Source: Sphingopyxis solisilvae
Lineage (GTDB): Bacteria; Pseudomonadota; Alphaproteobacteria; Sphingomonadales; Sphingomonadaceae
DNA length: 64,000 nt
Assembly (NCBI RefSeq): GCF_015475875.1
Contig: NZ_JADKYM010000005.1
Coordinates: 62,001-126,000, forward strand
Reading direction: 5' to 3'
The notes beneath the pieces are model-generated. The model had not been told where the DNA came from. It searched no databases and was given only the letters and a program-made list of their open reading frames with translations. Of the stretch, positions 1 through 9,104 are shown piece by piece. Positions within the stretch are counted from its first letter, which is position 1; every line of letters starts with the position of its first letter. A program made the translations under genes and the position numbers.

Positions 1-784
1 GCTTCGCGGGCAGGAAATCGCCGCCAAAGCTGGGGTTCGGCCAGCTCGATTTGACCGTCCAGCGCGTATCGACGCCGCGCGGGATCAGCTTGAAATCGCC
101 CAGCCCGCGCACGCCGATCCGGTAATCGACCTTCATCGGCGCTGCGCCGCTCCAGTCGACAAAGGCGAAGGTGCCGGAATTACCCGTCGAAAGCAGCCCC
201 TTCCCCGGCTGGAGCGCCACCGGCGTGCCGTCGACGGTCAGGCTGTTGCCGTCGACAAGCCCCCGCGCGTCGCTGATCCCGAGCCGCACTTCGGTGCGGT
301 CGAGCATCAGCGCCTCGCGGGCGACACCGTAACGCGCGATGTCGGCGGGCAGGACGAATTCGGCGTTGCCGGCGACCTGGCTTTCATAAACGACCGTTTC
401 GTAAATCGCCTTCTTGCGCTTTTCGGGTTTGATCGTGACGTCGGCCTTGTTGGTTTGCGGCGAGAGGTAAAGATTGCGGATAGTATTGACGGTCCGCGTC
501 ACATCCTTGCCATTTTCGTTGACCGTGGTCGTTTCGGTCGCGCGATAGGGGATGACGATCACCGGCCCGGCGATCGTCTGTTGTCCGCCCCAGCCCTGGC
601 CGATCGACGCCTGCGCCGTTTCGGCCTGCTGCTGCCGATCCCAAAGCAGACCATAGATCATCAACAGCGGCACCATCAGTGCAACCGCGATCAGCACTGC
701 GATCACCAGCTTGACGCCAGGGCTACGCTCGCTGCGCGCAGGCGGGACGGGCGGCACGGAAACATTTTGAGAGGCTTGCGTCAT
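1..784 (-). CDS. creD: Cell-envelope protein CreD, N-terminal part (runs off left edge)
   Basis: Only the first ~261 codons are inside the window; the rest lies left of base 1. The ATG is at 784-782. After a short Pro-rich cytoplasmic start there is one strong membrane segment at about residues 27-45 (VKLVIAVLIAVALMVPLLMI), then a region with the family pattern SIGQGWGGQQTIAGPVIVIPY and a beta-rich periplasmic stretch. CreD is an inner-membrane protein of the CreBC regulon in enterobacteria; its biochemical role is unsettled. The call rests on the TM plus GPVIVIPY block and on length and topology. No creBC genes are visible on this side. Confidence 0.8.
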   Translation of the reverse strand, partial: MTQASQNVSVPPVPPARSERSPGVKLVIAVLIAVALMVPLLMIYGLLWDRQQQAETAQASIGQGWGGQQTIAGPVIVIPYRATETTTVNENGKDVTRTVNTIRNLYLSPQTNKADVTIKPEKRKKAIYETVVYESQVAGNAEFVLPADIARYGVAREALMLDRTEVRLGISDARGLVDGNSLTVDGTPVALQPGKGLLSTGNSGTFAFVDWSGAAPMKVDYRIGVRGLGDFKLIPRGVDTRWTVKSSWPNPSFGGDFLPAK

Positions 785-890
785 GGGGGACAAACTCCGC
801 TGGCTTCAATTCATCGATGAAATTGCACGGTTCGCCGATACGGTCAAGCGACTTGCCATCAACCATCGCCGCCGCCCCGCGCGCACGAAA

Positions 891-922
891 AAGGGGGCGG
901 CCTCCCCCGAAGCCGCCCCCTT
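891..922 (-). terminator. Rho-independent terminator after the porin gene
   Basis: A perfect 11-bp inverted repeat (891-901 with 912-922, 10-nt loop) of G/C-rich sequence, followed on the minus strand by a short run of T. It lies 29 bp after the stop of the TorF-like porin gene and between that gene and creD. Confidence 0.8.
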
Positions 923-950
923 CGCGCGTGGTCGCTGACGCGCTAGCCGA

Positions 951-1697
951 TCAGAAAGAAAAGCCCAGCGTGAAGACCACGGTCGGATCATAAAGCGTAT
1001 CGACGGCCTTGATGCCCGTCTTTTTGACGTCGGTGTCGATATATTGGACCTTGAAGGTTGCCGGACCCGCGGCAAAGGAGGCGCCGATCATCCAGTCGAG
1101 ATATTTGCCGTCGGCCGACACGGCGCCGAGCGAACCGTCGGTATAGCCGAGTGAGGCCAGCAGGGTCACCGGCGAATTCGGAATGCCCGATTCGAGCCCG
1201 AGGTTCAGATAGATATTGTCTTCGCTACCCAGCGACTTCTGGTCGGGCGCATAGGCAACGGTCGCGGTCGCACCGACCGGGCCCAGCGTATGCGACAGTT
1301 TGCCGATAAATTCGACATAATCGCTCGGCCCCGCAAAATCGCGGTTGCCGGGATACATATAATAGGTGACGCCGGCATCGATCGTGGTGCCCGACGCGAT
1401 CTCGGCGGAATAGCCGGCAAACAGGTCAAGCTCGAACTTGCCATAAAGCGGACTGTCGGGGAGCGACGAACCCCAGACCCCGGCATAAAAGCCGCTTTCG
1501 TGGCTGACCGACAAGGTTGGCTGCACGGCGACTTTTTCGTTCGACAGCGAAATGCCGCGGAAGCGATAATCGGAAACGACATCGATGCCGCCTGAAAGCG
1601 TGAACGGACCGCTGGCCTCTTCCTGGGCGAAGGCAGGCGTCGACATCGACGACGCGGCGAGCAGCATGCCGAAACACGCTTTGGTAAGAAACTTCAT
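951..1697 (-). CDS. TorF-like putative outer-membrane porin
   Basis: 248-residue exported protein. The ATG at 1697-1695 gives a classic signal peptide (MKFLTKACFGMLLAASSMST, cleavage after AFA-Q); longer in-frame upstream readings would bury it. The mature part begins FTLSGGIDVVSDYRFRGISL, the signature of the TIGR02001/TorF putative porin family, and shows alternating beta-strand character with a terminal F (LGFSF), typical of barrels assembled by BAM. Expected role: small outer-membrane beta barrel of unknown substrate. Monocistronic, with a terminator directly downstream and divergent from ispG across ~260 bp. Confident of family and location, not of transport specificity. Confidence 0.85.
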   Translation of the reverse strand: MKFLTKACFGMLLAASSMSTPAFAQEEASGPFTLSGGIDVVSDYRFRGISLSNEKVAVQPTLSVSHESGFYAGVWGSSLPDSPLYGKFELDLFAGYSAEIASGTTIDAGVTYYMYPGNRDFAGPSDYVEFIGKLSHTLGPVGATATVAYAPDQKSLGSEDNIYLNLGLESGIPNSPVTLLASLGYTDGSLGAVSADGKYLDWMIGASFAAGPATFKVQYIDTDVKKTGIKAVDTLYDPTVVFTLGFSF

Positions 1698-1956
1698 GGG
1701 TGATCCCCCTAGTAAAAAAACGGATCGTCCCGGCCTGCTGTGCGCGTCCACGCCTCTTCGTGCGGGCTTGTGACGACGAACACCCGGAAAATTGCCGATT
1801 TTGCTGCGCCGCACAAATGAAAATTGCGCCCGTTACCGATTCTGCGACAAACTGTGTCTTTCGCGCAACAGCCCGATGCCGGCGCACAGGCTTTGCCAAG
1901 TCGCGGCGGGGCGGCTAAAGAGCGGCGGCTATCCCCTCTCGATCGAGCCCGAACCC

Positions 1957-3108
1957 ATGAGCGATCATAACCCCGGCCTGCGCCCCTGGCGCGACATTGC
2001 GCGGCGCCAATGCCGCCAGATCATGGTCGGCGACGTCCCCGTCGGCGGCGGCGCGCCGATCACGGTCCAGACGATGACCAACACGCTGACCAGCGACGCG
2101 GTCGCGACGATCGACCAGATCCGCCGCTGCGAAGAGGCGGGCGCGGACCTGATCCGCGTGTCGTGCCCCGACACCGATTCGACCGCGGCACTGGGCAAGA
2201 TTGTGCGCGCCGCACGCGTTCCGATCATCGCCGACATCCATTTCCACTATAAGCGCGCGCTTGAAGCCGCCGACGCGGGCGCCGCGTGCCTGCGCATCAA
2301 TCCCGGCAATATCGGATCGTCGGAGCGCGTCGGCGAAGTCGTGCGCGCCGCCAAGGCAAACGGGTGCGCGATCCGCATCGGCGTCAACGCCGGCTCTTTG
2401 GAAAAGGATCTGCTCGAAAAATACGGCGAACCTTGCCCCGAAGCGCTCGTCGAAAGCGCGCTCGACCATATCAAGCTGCTCCAGGACCACGACTTCCACG
2501 ACTATAAGGTCGCGGTCAAAGCCAGCGACGTCTTTCTCGCCGTCGCCGCCTATATGCAGCTCGCCGACGCGATCGACTGCCCGCTCCACCTCGGCATCAC
2601 CGAAGCGGGCGGGCTGATCGGCGGGACGGTGAAGTCGGCCCTCGGCATCGGCAACCTGCTGTGGGCGGGGATCGGCGACACGATCCGCGTCAGCCTGTCG
2701 GCAGAACCCGAAGAGGAAGTGCGCGTCGGCTACGAAATCCTGAAATCGCTCGGCCTCAGAACCCGCGGCGTCCGTGTCGTGTCGTGCCCCAGCTGCGCGC
2801 GGCAGGGTTTCGATGTCATCCGCACCGTCCAGGCGCTCGAGGAAGCGCTGAGCCACATCAAGACCCCGATGTCGCTCTCGGTGCTCGGCTGCGTCGTCAA
2901 CGGCCCCGGCGAAGCGCGCGAAACCGACATCGGCATCACCGGCGGCGGCAACGGCAAGCATATGGTATACCTCTCGGGCGTCACCGACCACCATGTCGCC
3001 GACGCCGACATGATCGCGCATGTCGTCAAGCTGGTCGAGGCCAAGGCCGCCGAAATCGACGCGGGCCAGTCGGTCAGCATGGACGTCGCCCACGGCAAGG
3101 CGGCGTAA
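1957..3108 (+). CDS. ispG: 4-hydroxy-3-methylbut-2-en-1-yl diphosphate synthase (IspG/GcpE)
   Basis: 383 residues. IspG converts MEcPP to HMBPP in the penultimate step of the non-mevalonate isoprenoid pathway using a [4Fe-4S] cluster. Visible: the N-terminal [20 protein letters not shown] barrel start, the barrel strands ([15 protein letters not shown]), and the C-terminal cluster ligands in [11 protein letters not shown] and [11 protein letters not shown], giving the expected three Cys. It is the short bacterial two-domain form. The ATG at 1957 was chosen because it starts just before the conserved [12 protein letters not shown] block; in-frame sequence upstream to 1792 lacks family similarity. 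Converges with the aminopeptidase gene only 15 bp downstream. Confidence 0.95.
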   Translation: MSDHNPGLRPWRDIARRQCRQIMVGDVPVGGGAPITVQTMTNTLTSDAVATIDQIRRCEEAGADLIRVSCPDTDSTAALGKIVRAARVPIIADIHFHYKRALEAADAGAACLRINPGNIGSSERVGEVVRAAKANGCAIRIGVNAGSLEKDLLEKYGEPCPEALVESALDHIKLLQDHDFHDYKVAVKASDVFLAVAAYMQLADAIDCPLHLGITEAGGLIGGTVKSALGIGNLLWAGIGDTIRVSLSAEPEEEVRVGYEILKSLGLRTRGVRVVSCPSCARQGFDVIRTVQALEEALSHIKTPMSLSVLGCVVNGPGEARETDIGITGGGNGKHMVYLSGVTDHHVADADMIAHVVKLVEAKAAEIDAGQSVSMDVAHGKAA

Positions 3109-3123
3109 GCGCGGCTCCGCAGC

Positions 3124-4218
3124 CTATGCGCGGGCCAGCGGCGCCAACCCATCCATCACCGCGGTGAGCGCCAGCGCATTTTCGCGCTCCATCGCGCTAT
3201 GCCCCGCATTGGTCACGACATAGGACACCGGCTCCGTCCCCGCCGCGCGCAGCGTATCGACCAGCCGCGACGCCTGGGTCAGCGGGCAGACCTCGTCGAA
3301 CCGCCCGTGAACGATGTGAATCGGGATCGCCGCCAGCACCGCGATATTGTCAAAGAAATGCCCCGCCGGCAGGAACAGGTTGTTCGCGAAATAATGCGCC
3401 TCGATCTGCGCAAAGCTCAACGCGAAATCCGCCTCGCCGAATTTGCCGGTATCGGCGGCCTCGGGGATCATGTTCGAAATCACCCCCTCCCACAGCGACC
3501 AGGTCAGCGCAGCATGCAACTGCCTTTCCTTTTCCGCCGCACTCGTCGGCACCATGTCAAAGATCGCCTTGTACGACGCCATCACATCGGTGCGTTCGGC
3601 AGGGGTCAGTACCTTGAGCAGCGCCGCCCATTCGCCGGGATATTTGATATACGCCCCCGGCGCGGTCAGCCCATAGGGATCCTCCTCCCACGTCGCGGCA
3701 TTGCCTTGGTACAGATAATCCAGGTCCTCCGCCGCACCCAGAAAGATGCCGCGCAGGATCAGGCTGGCGCAATGCCCGGGGTGCGCGATTCCGTAGGCCA
3801 TCGCCAGCGTGCTGCCCCAGCTGCCGCCGAACACGTGCATCGGCCCGGTAATCGCCAGATGGTCGCGCAATTTCGCAATGTCGCCGATCAGGTCCGCGGT
3901 GGTGTTCTTGGCCAGCGCCACCGCCGGTCCCGCCGACGCCACCGTCGGCTCGCTCTTGCCGCACCCGCGCTGGTCGAACAGGATGACGCGATAGCGTTTC
4001 GGATCGAAAAAGCGTGCCATTGCCGGGGCGCAAGCGCCGCCGGGGCCGCCGTGCAGGAACATCACCGGCTCGCCCGCGGGGTTGCCATATTCCTCCCAAT
4101 AGATGCGGTGCGCGGGGTCGCGATCGACCTCCAGCCAGCCAAAATTCAGGCACGGCGGCTGCGGATAGACCCAGTCGTCGCCGATCTTGCTGCTCGCCTG
4201 AAGCCGGGAAAAATCCAT
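3124..4218 (-). CDS. pip: Prolyl aminopeptidase-like alpha/beta hydrolase
   Basis: 364 residues, cytoplasmic. Removes N-terminal proline from peptides. Evidence: oxyanion motif FLHGGPGGACAP, strand VILFDQRGCGKSEP, nucleophile elbow GGSWGSTLAMAYG, acid in HGRFDEVCP and catalytic His in TNAGHSAME, all in the order and spacing of the S33 proline iminopeptidase family. The start MDFSRL (4218) is preferred; a longer reading from 4296 adds an unrelated leader overlapping the end of the next gene's region. It follows the 2OG-oxygenase gene on the same strand by ~78 bp. S33 members can also be epoxide hydrolases or other esterases, but HGGPGG plus DQRGCGKS favours prolyl aminopeptidase. Confidence 0.88.
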   Translation of the reverse strand: MDFSRLQASSKIGDDWVYPQPPCLNFGWLEVDRDPAHRIYWEEYGNPAGEPVMFLHGGPGGACAPAMARFFDPKRYRVILFDQRGCGKSEPTVASAGPAVALAKNTTADLIGDIAKLRDHLAITGPMHVFGGSWGSTLAMAYGIAHPGHCASLILRGIFLGAAEDLDYLYQGNAATWEEDPYGLTAPGAYIKYPGEWAALLKVLTPAERTDVMASYKAIFDMVPTSAAEKERQLHAALTWSLWEGVISNMIPEAADTGKFGEADFALSFAQIEAHYFANNLFLPAGHFFDNIAVLAAIPIHIVHGRFDEVCPLTQASRLVDTLRAAGTEPVSYVVTNAGHSAMERENALALTAVMDGLAPLARA

Positions 4219-4295
4219 CGCCGCTGTCCTCGCTGATGCCTTGGGGAAGCACCGGCTTAACCGCCTGAGTACCCATGTCCACCCGGCGGGCGACA

Positions 4296-5021
4296 TTATG
4301 CGGCGTCGTGAAAGATCACCCCCAGCGTATGCCGCTGTCCCGACCGGATTTCGCTCACCCCGTGACGCATAGCCACGCGGTAAACGCCGCGGCTACCCGT
4401 GACGGGTCGTTCGTTGACGGCAAAGATCACCGCATCGCCCTTGCCCAGCGGCACTACCGCCGCGCGCGACTGCATCCGCGGCCGCTGTTCGGTCAGCACG
4501 AACTCGCCGCCGGTGAAATCGTCACCCGGCGCCGACAGCAGGACCGCGACCTGCAACGGGAACACCTCGGCGCCGTACAGGTCGCGGTGCAGGCAATTAT
4601 AATCGCCCGGTCCATATTGCAGCAGCAGCGGCGTCGGGCGCGTCTGGCCCGCGGCATGGCACCGCGCCAGATAATCGGCGTGATCGGCAGGAAAGCGCCC
4701 CACCCGGCCCGTCCGTTCGTGCCAGCGGTTCGCCAGCGGCGCCAGCCGCGCATACAGATCGGTGCGCAGCTCGGCGACCAGCGGCGGCAACGGATAGGCG
4801 AAATACCGATACGCGCCGCGTCCGAACCCGTGCCGCGCCATCTGGACATGGCTGCGAAATATCCCCTCGTCGCCATAGAGCGCCGCCGTCTCGTCGCACG
4901 CCGCTGCCGACAACAGCCCCGGCAGGACAGCCCATCCCGACACATCGAGCGCCGCGGCGGTGGCGGTCCAATCGGCCGCGCGGACGCGCGCCGAGACAGG
5001 CAGGTCATTCGTTTCGATCAT
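4296..5021 (-). CDS. 2OG-Fe(II) oxygenase, prolyl-4-hydroxylase superfamily
   Basis: 241 residues, soluble. The C-terminal half has the double-stranded beta-helix signature: iron ligands in NCLHRDLYG (H..D) and a distal His in VAMRHGVSEI, followed by basic residues in IRSGQRHTLG that would bind 2-oxoglutarate. The N-terminal half (SGWAVLPGLLSAAACDETAA) matches the entry helix seen in P4H-like enzymes that hydroxylate proteins or small molecules. Substrate unknown; related bacterial proteins are often annotated only as 2OG-Fe(II) oxygenase. It may share a transcript with the aminopeptidase. Family confidence is high, function open. Confidence 0.85.
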   Translation of the reverse strand: MIETNDLPVSARVRAADWTATAAALDVSGWAVLPGLLSAAACDETAALYGDEGIFRSHVQMARHGFGRGAYRYFAYPLPPLVAELRTDLYARLAPLANRWHERTGRVGRFPADHADYLARCHAAGQTRPTPLLLQYGPGDYNCLHRDLYGAEVFPLQVAVLLSAPGDDFTGGEFVLTEQRPRMQSRAAVVPLGKGDAVIFAVNERPVTGSRGVYRVAMRHGVSEIRSGQRHTLGVIFHDAA

Positions 5022-5090
5022 GTGCGCGACCTATCGTTTCGCCCGCCGGGCGGCGCCCCGAATCTTGCGCTCAAACGCGCTCCTTGCGCC

Positions 5091-6194
5091 TCAACAGCCG
5101 GGCGATCCTGCCGTCATGTCGGCGGGCCAGCGCAATTCATACGTCACCAGAAACCCGTCATGGTCCGACAGGCGCGGTCCGCTGGCGCCGCCGTCGAACA
5201 CCGCTTCGACACGGATCGGCCGCACCGCAAGCCGTTCGCCATTGGCGAAAAATTGCAGATCCTGCGTGTCCATCCACGGGGCGTCACCGTCCCACGACAT
5301 CCGGACGTCGCATCCCGATGCCGGGTCGATGCAATGTTCATGGACCAGCGTCAGCGGATGATGCTCCGAAAAGGCTTCCCACCTTATTTCCGAATGGCGC
5401 ATGTTGAAATCGCCGCCAAAGATCAGCGGCACCGCGACATCCTCGGTCGCTGCGATGAACGCCGACGCGATCTCGGCCTGCCGCGCATGGGCTTCGCCAT
5501 TGCGCCGGTCGGAAACCCGCGACGCGCGGCGCGAGTTCATGTGGGTGTTGTAAATGTCAATCGACGTCGGCACCCCCGGCACCGCAACCCGCGCCAGCAT
5601 GACCCCCTTGTTCGACAGGCAGTCGAAACCCGCGCAGGCGCGGCGTCCATAGGCTGCTGCGGCGCTCTCGACGATCGGAAAGCGCGACGCGATCGCCAGT
5701 CCGCCGCCCAGCAGCCTGATCCCGAGCTCGCCCTTCAAAGGCTTGGCGTTGCCCCCCATCGGGTCGACGCCCCGGACGAATGCCCGCGTGGTGCGGCGCG
5801 GGCCCGGCACGATCGCCGGGTAGCCGCTTGCCGCGACGGCGCGCTTGGCCGCGCCGCTGAACATCTCCTGAAACAGGATGATGTCGGCGCCGCTGCCGTC
5901 CTCGCGCGCTGCGTTCAGCCGCTCGCCGATTTCCTTCAGTTCCTTGGCGCGCCCGTTGCGCGCGGGCCAGCCCAGCCCTTCCAGATTATAGGTGAGCACC
6001 GACAGGGTCGTGGTCACCTCGCGGCCGTCGGCCGACCGGGTGACCGTCGCGGCGGGGGCGGCATCGCATGCCATGACGCGCAGCGGCGGTGCCGTACCGC
6101 ACGCCGCAAGTGCCAGCCCGCAAGCACCGGCCCAGCCCGCCAACAAAATCTTCGATCGCGCAAAGCCCTGGGTCACGCCCGCCGCATAACCCAA
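5091..6194 (-). CDS. Endonuclease/exonuclease/phosphatase-family lipoprotein
   Basis: 367 residues. The N-terminus has a hydrophobic segment ending in the lipobox-like LALAAC, so it is probably a lipoprotein. The body is an EEP (DNase I-like/sphingomyelinase) domain: LTYNLEGLG, metal-binding Glu in ILFQEMF, NTHMNSRRAS, GGDFNMRHSE, and the terminal LSDHDGFLV with the catalytic Asp-His. In this superfamily secreted members cleave phosphodiesters in lipids or nucleic acids; an extracytoplasmic phospholipase or nuclease is the best guess. Substrate cannot be read from sequence. It lies beyond the pnp terminator and is transcribed in the same direction. Confidence 0.82.
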   Translation of the reverse strand: MGYAAGVTQGFARSKILLAGWAGACGLALAACGTAPPLRVMACDAAPAATVTRSADGREVTTTLSVLTYNLEGLGWPARNGRAKELKEIGERLNAAREDGSGADIILFQEMFSGAAKRAVAASGYPAIVPGPRRTTRAFVRGVDPMGGNAKPLKGELGIRLLGGGLAIASRFPIVESAAAAYGRRACAGFDCLSNKGVMLARVAVPGVPTSIDIYNTHMNSRRASRVSDRRNGEAHARQAEIASAFIAATEDVAVPLIFGGDFNMRHSEIRWEAFSEHHPLTLVHEHCIDPASGCDVRMSWDGDAPWMDTQDLQFFANGERLAVRPIRVEAVFDGGASGPRLSDHDGFLVTYELRWPADMTAGSPGC

Positions 6195-6254
6195 CCAGCT
6201 ATGGGCGTCACCGGTGATTCACCGGGCGCTCGTCGTCTGCGGCCACGACAATGA

Positions 6255-6282
6255 AAAAGGGGCCGCAGCAGCAGCCCCTTTT
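6255..6282 (-). terminator. Rho-independent terminator after pnp
   Basis: A perfect 9-bp inverted repeat (6255-6263 with 6274-6282, 10-nt loop) starting 23 bp after the pnp stop; the minus-strand transcript ends in a run of five U. Confidence 0.85.
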
Positions 6283-6304
6283 CCTTGTTCGATAAAGCGA
6301 AGGT

Positions 6305-8617
6305 TTAGTCCTTCAGAAAGTCGGGCACATGGCCTTGGTCTTCCGGACCCTCGTTGCGTTCACGGCGCGGACCGCGGTCGCCGCCGCCGTCGCGGCGCGG
6401 GCCACGATCGCGGTCACGGCCACCGCCGCCACGCGGGCCGCGGTCGCCGCGGTCGCCGCCATCACGGCGCGGGCCACGATCGCTGCGGGGTTCGCGCGGC
6501 GGGCGGGTGTCTTCCAGTTCGGCGCCGGTTTCCTGATCGACGACGCGCATCGACAGGCGCACTTTGCCACGCGGGTCGATCTCGAGCACCTTGACCTTGA
6601 CTTCCTGGCCTTCGCTCAGGACGTCCGAGACCTTTTCGACGCGCTCGTTCGCGATTTCGCTGACGTGGACCAGGCCGTCCTTGCCGCCCATGAAGTTCAC
6701 GAACGCCCCGAAATCGACAAGGTTGACGACCTTGCCGTCATAGATTTTGCCGACTTCGGCTTCCTCGACGATGCCCGAAATCCACTTCCGCGCGGCTTCG
6801 ATCTGCGACAGATCGCTCGACGAAATCTTGATCAGACCTTCGTCGTCGATGTCGACCTTGGCGCCGGTGGTCGCGACGATCTCGCGGATCACCTTGCCGC
6901 CGGTGCCGATGATGTCGCGGATCTTTGCCTTGTCGATCTGCATCGTCTCGATGCGCGGCGCGTGCGCCGACAGCTCGGTGCGCGCTTCGCCCAGTGCCTT
7001 GGCCATTTCGCCGAGGATGTGCGCACGGCCTTCCTTGGCCTGGTTCAGCGCGGCTTCAAAGATTTCGCGCGTGATGCCCGCGATCTTGATGTCCATCTGC
7101 ATCGTGGTGATGCCTTCGGACGTGCCAGCGACCTTGAAGTCCATGTCGCCGAGGTGATCCTCGTCGCCAAGGATATCGCTGAGGATCGCATAATCCTTGC
7201 CTTCGAGGATCAGGCCCATGGCGATGCCCGACACCGGCCGCTTGATCGGCACGCCGGCGTCCATCATCGCGAGCGAGCCGCCGCACACCGACGCCATCGA
7301 CGACGAACCGTTCGATTCGGTGATGTCGCTGGTCAGGCGGATCGTATAGGGGAACTCGTCCTTCGTCGGCAGCACGGGGTGCAGCGCGCGCCAGGCGAGC
7401 TTGCCATGGCCGACTTCGCGGCGGCCCGGCGCGCCGAAGCGGCCGACTTCACCGACCGAATAGGGCGGGAAGTTATAGTGCAGCATGAAGTTCTGGTACG
7501 ACAGGCCGTTCAGGCCGTCGATCATCTGCTCCGCATCCTTGGTGCCAAGGGTACAGGTCGCGATCGTCTGCGTCTCGCCGCGGGTGAACAGCGCCGAGCC
7601 ATGCGCGCGCGGCAGGAAGTGCGTTTCGGCGACGATCGGGCGGATCTGCGTCGTGGTGCGACCGTCGATGCGCTTGCCGTCCTTCAGGATAGCGCCGCGG
7701 ACGATTTCGGCTTCCAGCTTCTTGGTCAGCTTGATGCCGGCCATGACGCTCTGCGGGTCGAGCCCGTCGGCGGTGAACTGTTCCTTCGCCTTCGCGCGCG
7801 CTTCATTGAGCGCGTTCGAACGCGCCGACTTGTCGGTCAGCTTGTAGGCGGCAGCAATGTCCTTGCCGATCAGCTTCTTCAGCTTGTCCTTGATCGCGGC
7901 ATTGTCGTCCGACGCAGCCATATCCCAGGGATCCTTGGCGGCCTGTTCGGCGAGCTTGACGATCGCCTTGACGACTTCCTTGCACGCGTCGTGCGCAAAC
8001 AGGACGGCGCCCAGCATGACCTCTTCCGACAGCTCATTGGCTTCGGATTCGACCATCATCACCGCGTCGTAAGTCGCCGCGACGACCAGGTCGAGGTCGC
8101 CTTCGGCAACCTGCGCGTCGGTCGGATTGAGGATATATTCACCGTCGATATAGCCAACGCGCGCGGCGCCGATCGGGCCCATGAAGGGCACGCCCGAAAT
8201 GGTGAGCGCCGCCGACGCGGCGACCATCGCGAGGATGTCGGGCTCGTTGTGGCCGTCATAGCTCAGAACCTGAGCAATGGCGTTGATTTCGTTATAGAAA
8301 CCTTCGGGGAACAGCGGACGGATCGGACGGTCGATCAGGCGGGAAACCAGCGTTTCCTTTTCGGTCGCACCGCGTTCGCGCTTGAAGAAGCCGCCGGGGA
8401 TGCGGCCCGCGGCCGAATATTTTTCCTGATAATGGACGGTGAGCGGGAAGAAGTCCTGCCCGTCCTTCACCGACTTGGCGGCGGTCACGGCGCACAGGAC
8501 GACCGTTTCGCCCAGCGTCGCCATCACGGCGCCGTCGGCCTGGCGGGCAACCTTGCCCGTTTCGAGCGTCAGCGTTTCACCGCCCCACTCGATCGATACT
8601 TTTTTCACGTCAAACAT
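6305..8617 (-). CDS. pnp: Polyribonucleotide nucleotidyltransferase (PNPase)
   Basis: 770 residues. 3'-5' phosphorolytic exoribonuclease of the degradosome. Domain order: first RNase PH core ([20 protein letters not shown] start), helical linker, second RNase PH core with [19 protein letters not shown] and [22 protein letters not shown] domain ([16 protein letters not shown]), S1 domain ([20 protein letters not shown]...GLVHVSEIA), then an Arg/Gly/Asp-rich tail of about 60 residues. The tail is built from repeated RGPRRDGG-like units and is longer than in E. coli PNPase; such tails can bind RNA or partners. The gene lies downstream of rpsO on the same strand, the conserved arrangement, with GC-rich hairpins between them. 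Confidence 0.97.
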   Translation of the reverse strand: MFDVKKVSIEWGGETLTLETGKVARQADGAVMATLGETVVLCAVTAAKSVKDGQDFFPLTVHYQEKYSAAGRIPGGFFKRERGATEKETLVSRLIDRPIRPLFPEGFYNEINAIAQVLSYDGHNEPDILAMVAASAALTISGVPFMGPIGAARVGYIDGEYILNPTDAQVAEGDLDLVVAATYDAVMMVESEANELSEEVMLGAVLFAHDACKEVVKAIVKLAEQAAKDPWDMAASDDNAAIKDKLKKLIGKDIAAAYKLTDKSARSNALNEARAKAKEQFTADGLDPQSVMAGIKLTKKLEAEIVRGAILKDGKRIDGRTTTQIRPIVAETHFLPRAHGSALFTRGETQTIATCTLGTKDAEQMIDGLNGLSYQNFMLHYNFPPYSVGEVGRFGAPGRREVGHGKLAWRALHPVLPTKDEFPYTIRLTSDITESNGSSSMASVCGGSLAMMDAGVPIKRPVSGIAMGLILEGKDYAILSDILGDEDHLGDMDFKVAGTSEGITTMQMDIKIAGITREIFEAALNQAKEGRAHILGEMAKALGEARTELSAHAPRIETMQIDKAKIRDIIGTGGKVIREIVATTGAKVDIDDEGLIKISSSDLSQIEAARKWISGIVEEAEVGKIYDGKVVNLVDFGAFVNFMGGKDGLVHVSEIANERVEKVSDVLSEGQEVKVKVLEIDPRGKVRLSMRVVDQETGAELEDTRPPREPRSDRGPRRDGGDRGDRGPRGGGGRDRDRGPRRDGGGDRGPRRERNEGPEDQGHVPDFLKD

Positions 8618-8775
8618 GTGGTTTCCTTCGCCCGCCGGGCCCTATGCCGGGCGGGGCCTCTGATTCCGGGCAATCCGGCCCGGGGCGGTGTAGGGCGTCT
8701 GTCTGCCCTATGGCGGTCCCGCCGGATGCGGGAGCGGCCCTGTGGCCCGGCATTTTGCGCGGAGCCAATATGACA

Positions 8776-8799
8776 GCGGCCCCGGAAGTCCGGGGCCGC
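8776..8799 (-). terminator. Hairpin between rpsO and pnp (terminator or RNase III site)
   Basis: Perfect 10-bp G/C stem (8776-8785 with 8790-8799) with a 4-nt loop, starting 9 bp after the rpsO stop. No U-run follows, so it may be a weak terminator or a processing/stability hairpin. In E. coli the rpsO-pnp gap holds both a terminator and an RNase III site that autoregulates pnp. The rest of 8618-8775 also contains short GC-rich stems and no gene. Confidence 0.5.
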
Positions 8800-8808
8800 C
8801 AGAAATTC

Positions 8809-9078
8809 TTATTTGCGAAGACCCAGCTTCGCGATCAGCGCCGAATAGCGGGCCTCGTCCTTCTTTTTCAGATAGTCGAGGAGGCTGCGGCGCTTGTTGA
8901 CCATCATCAAAAGGCCGCGGCGGCTGTGGTTGTCCTTGTGGTGCGCCTTGAAATGCTCGGTCAGCGTGTTGATGCGGTCGGTGAGGATCGCAACCTGGAC
9001 TTCCGGCGAACCGGTATCGCCCTTTTCGCGGGCATTGTCCTTGATGACTTCGGCTTTGCGCTCGGCGGTAATCGACAT
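8809..9078 (-). CDS. rpsO: 30S ribosomal protein S15
   Basis: 89 residues, the standard length for S15. Begins [20 protein letters not shown] and carries the family blocks [39 protein letters not shown] and [17 protein letters not shown]15 binds the 16S central domain early in 30S assembly. The start at 9078 matches the universal N-terminus; the upstream in-frame reading belongs to the truB side. Its position between truB and pnp is the classical order. Confidence 0.97.
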   Translation of the reverse strand: MSITAERKAEVIKDNAREKGDTGSPEVQVAILTDRINTLTEHFKAHHKDNHSRRGLLMMVNKRRSLLDYLKKKDEARYSALIAKLGLRK

Positions 9079-9104
9079 AAATTTCGTTCCTCGAACATCA
9101 TGGC

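Noticed and set aside
4275-6254. A 659-codon open frame on the plus strand
   Set aside because: Antisense to the 2OG-oxygenase and EEP genes, which have clear family motifs and signals.
6329-8773. An 814-codon open frame on the plus strand
   Set aside because: Exact antisense shadow of pnp; composition is Asp/Arg/Ala-rich without domains.
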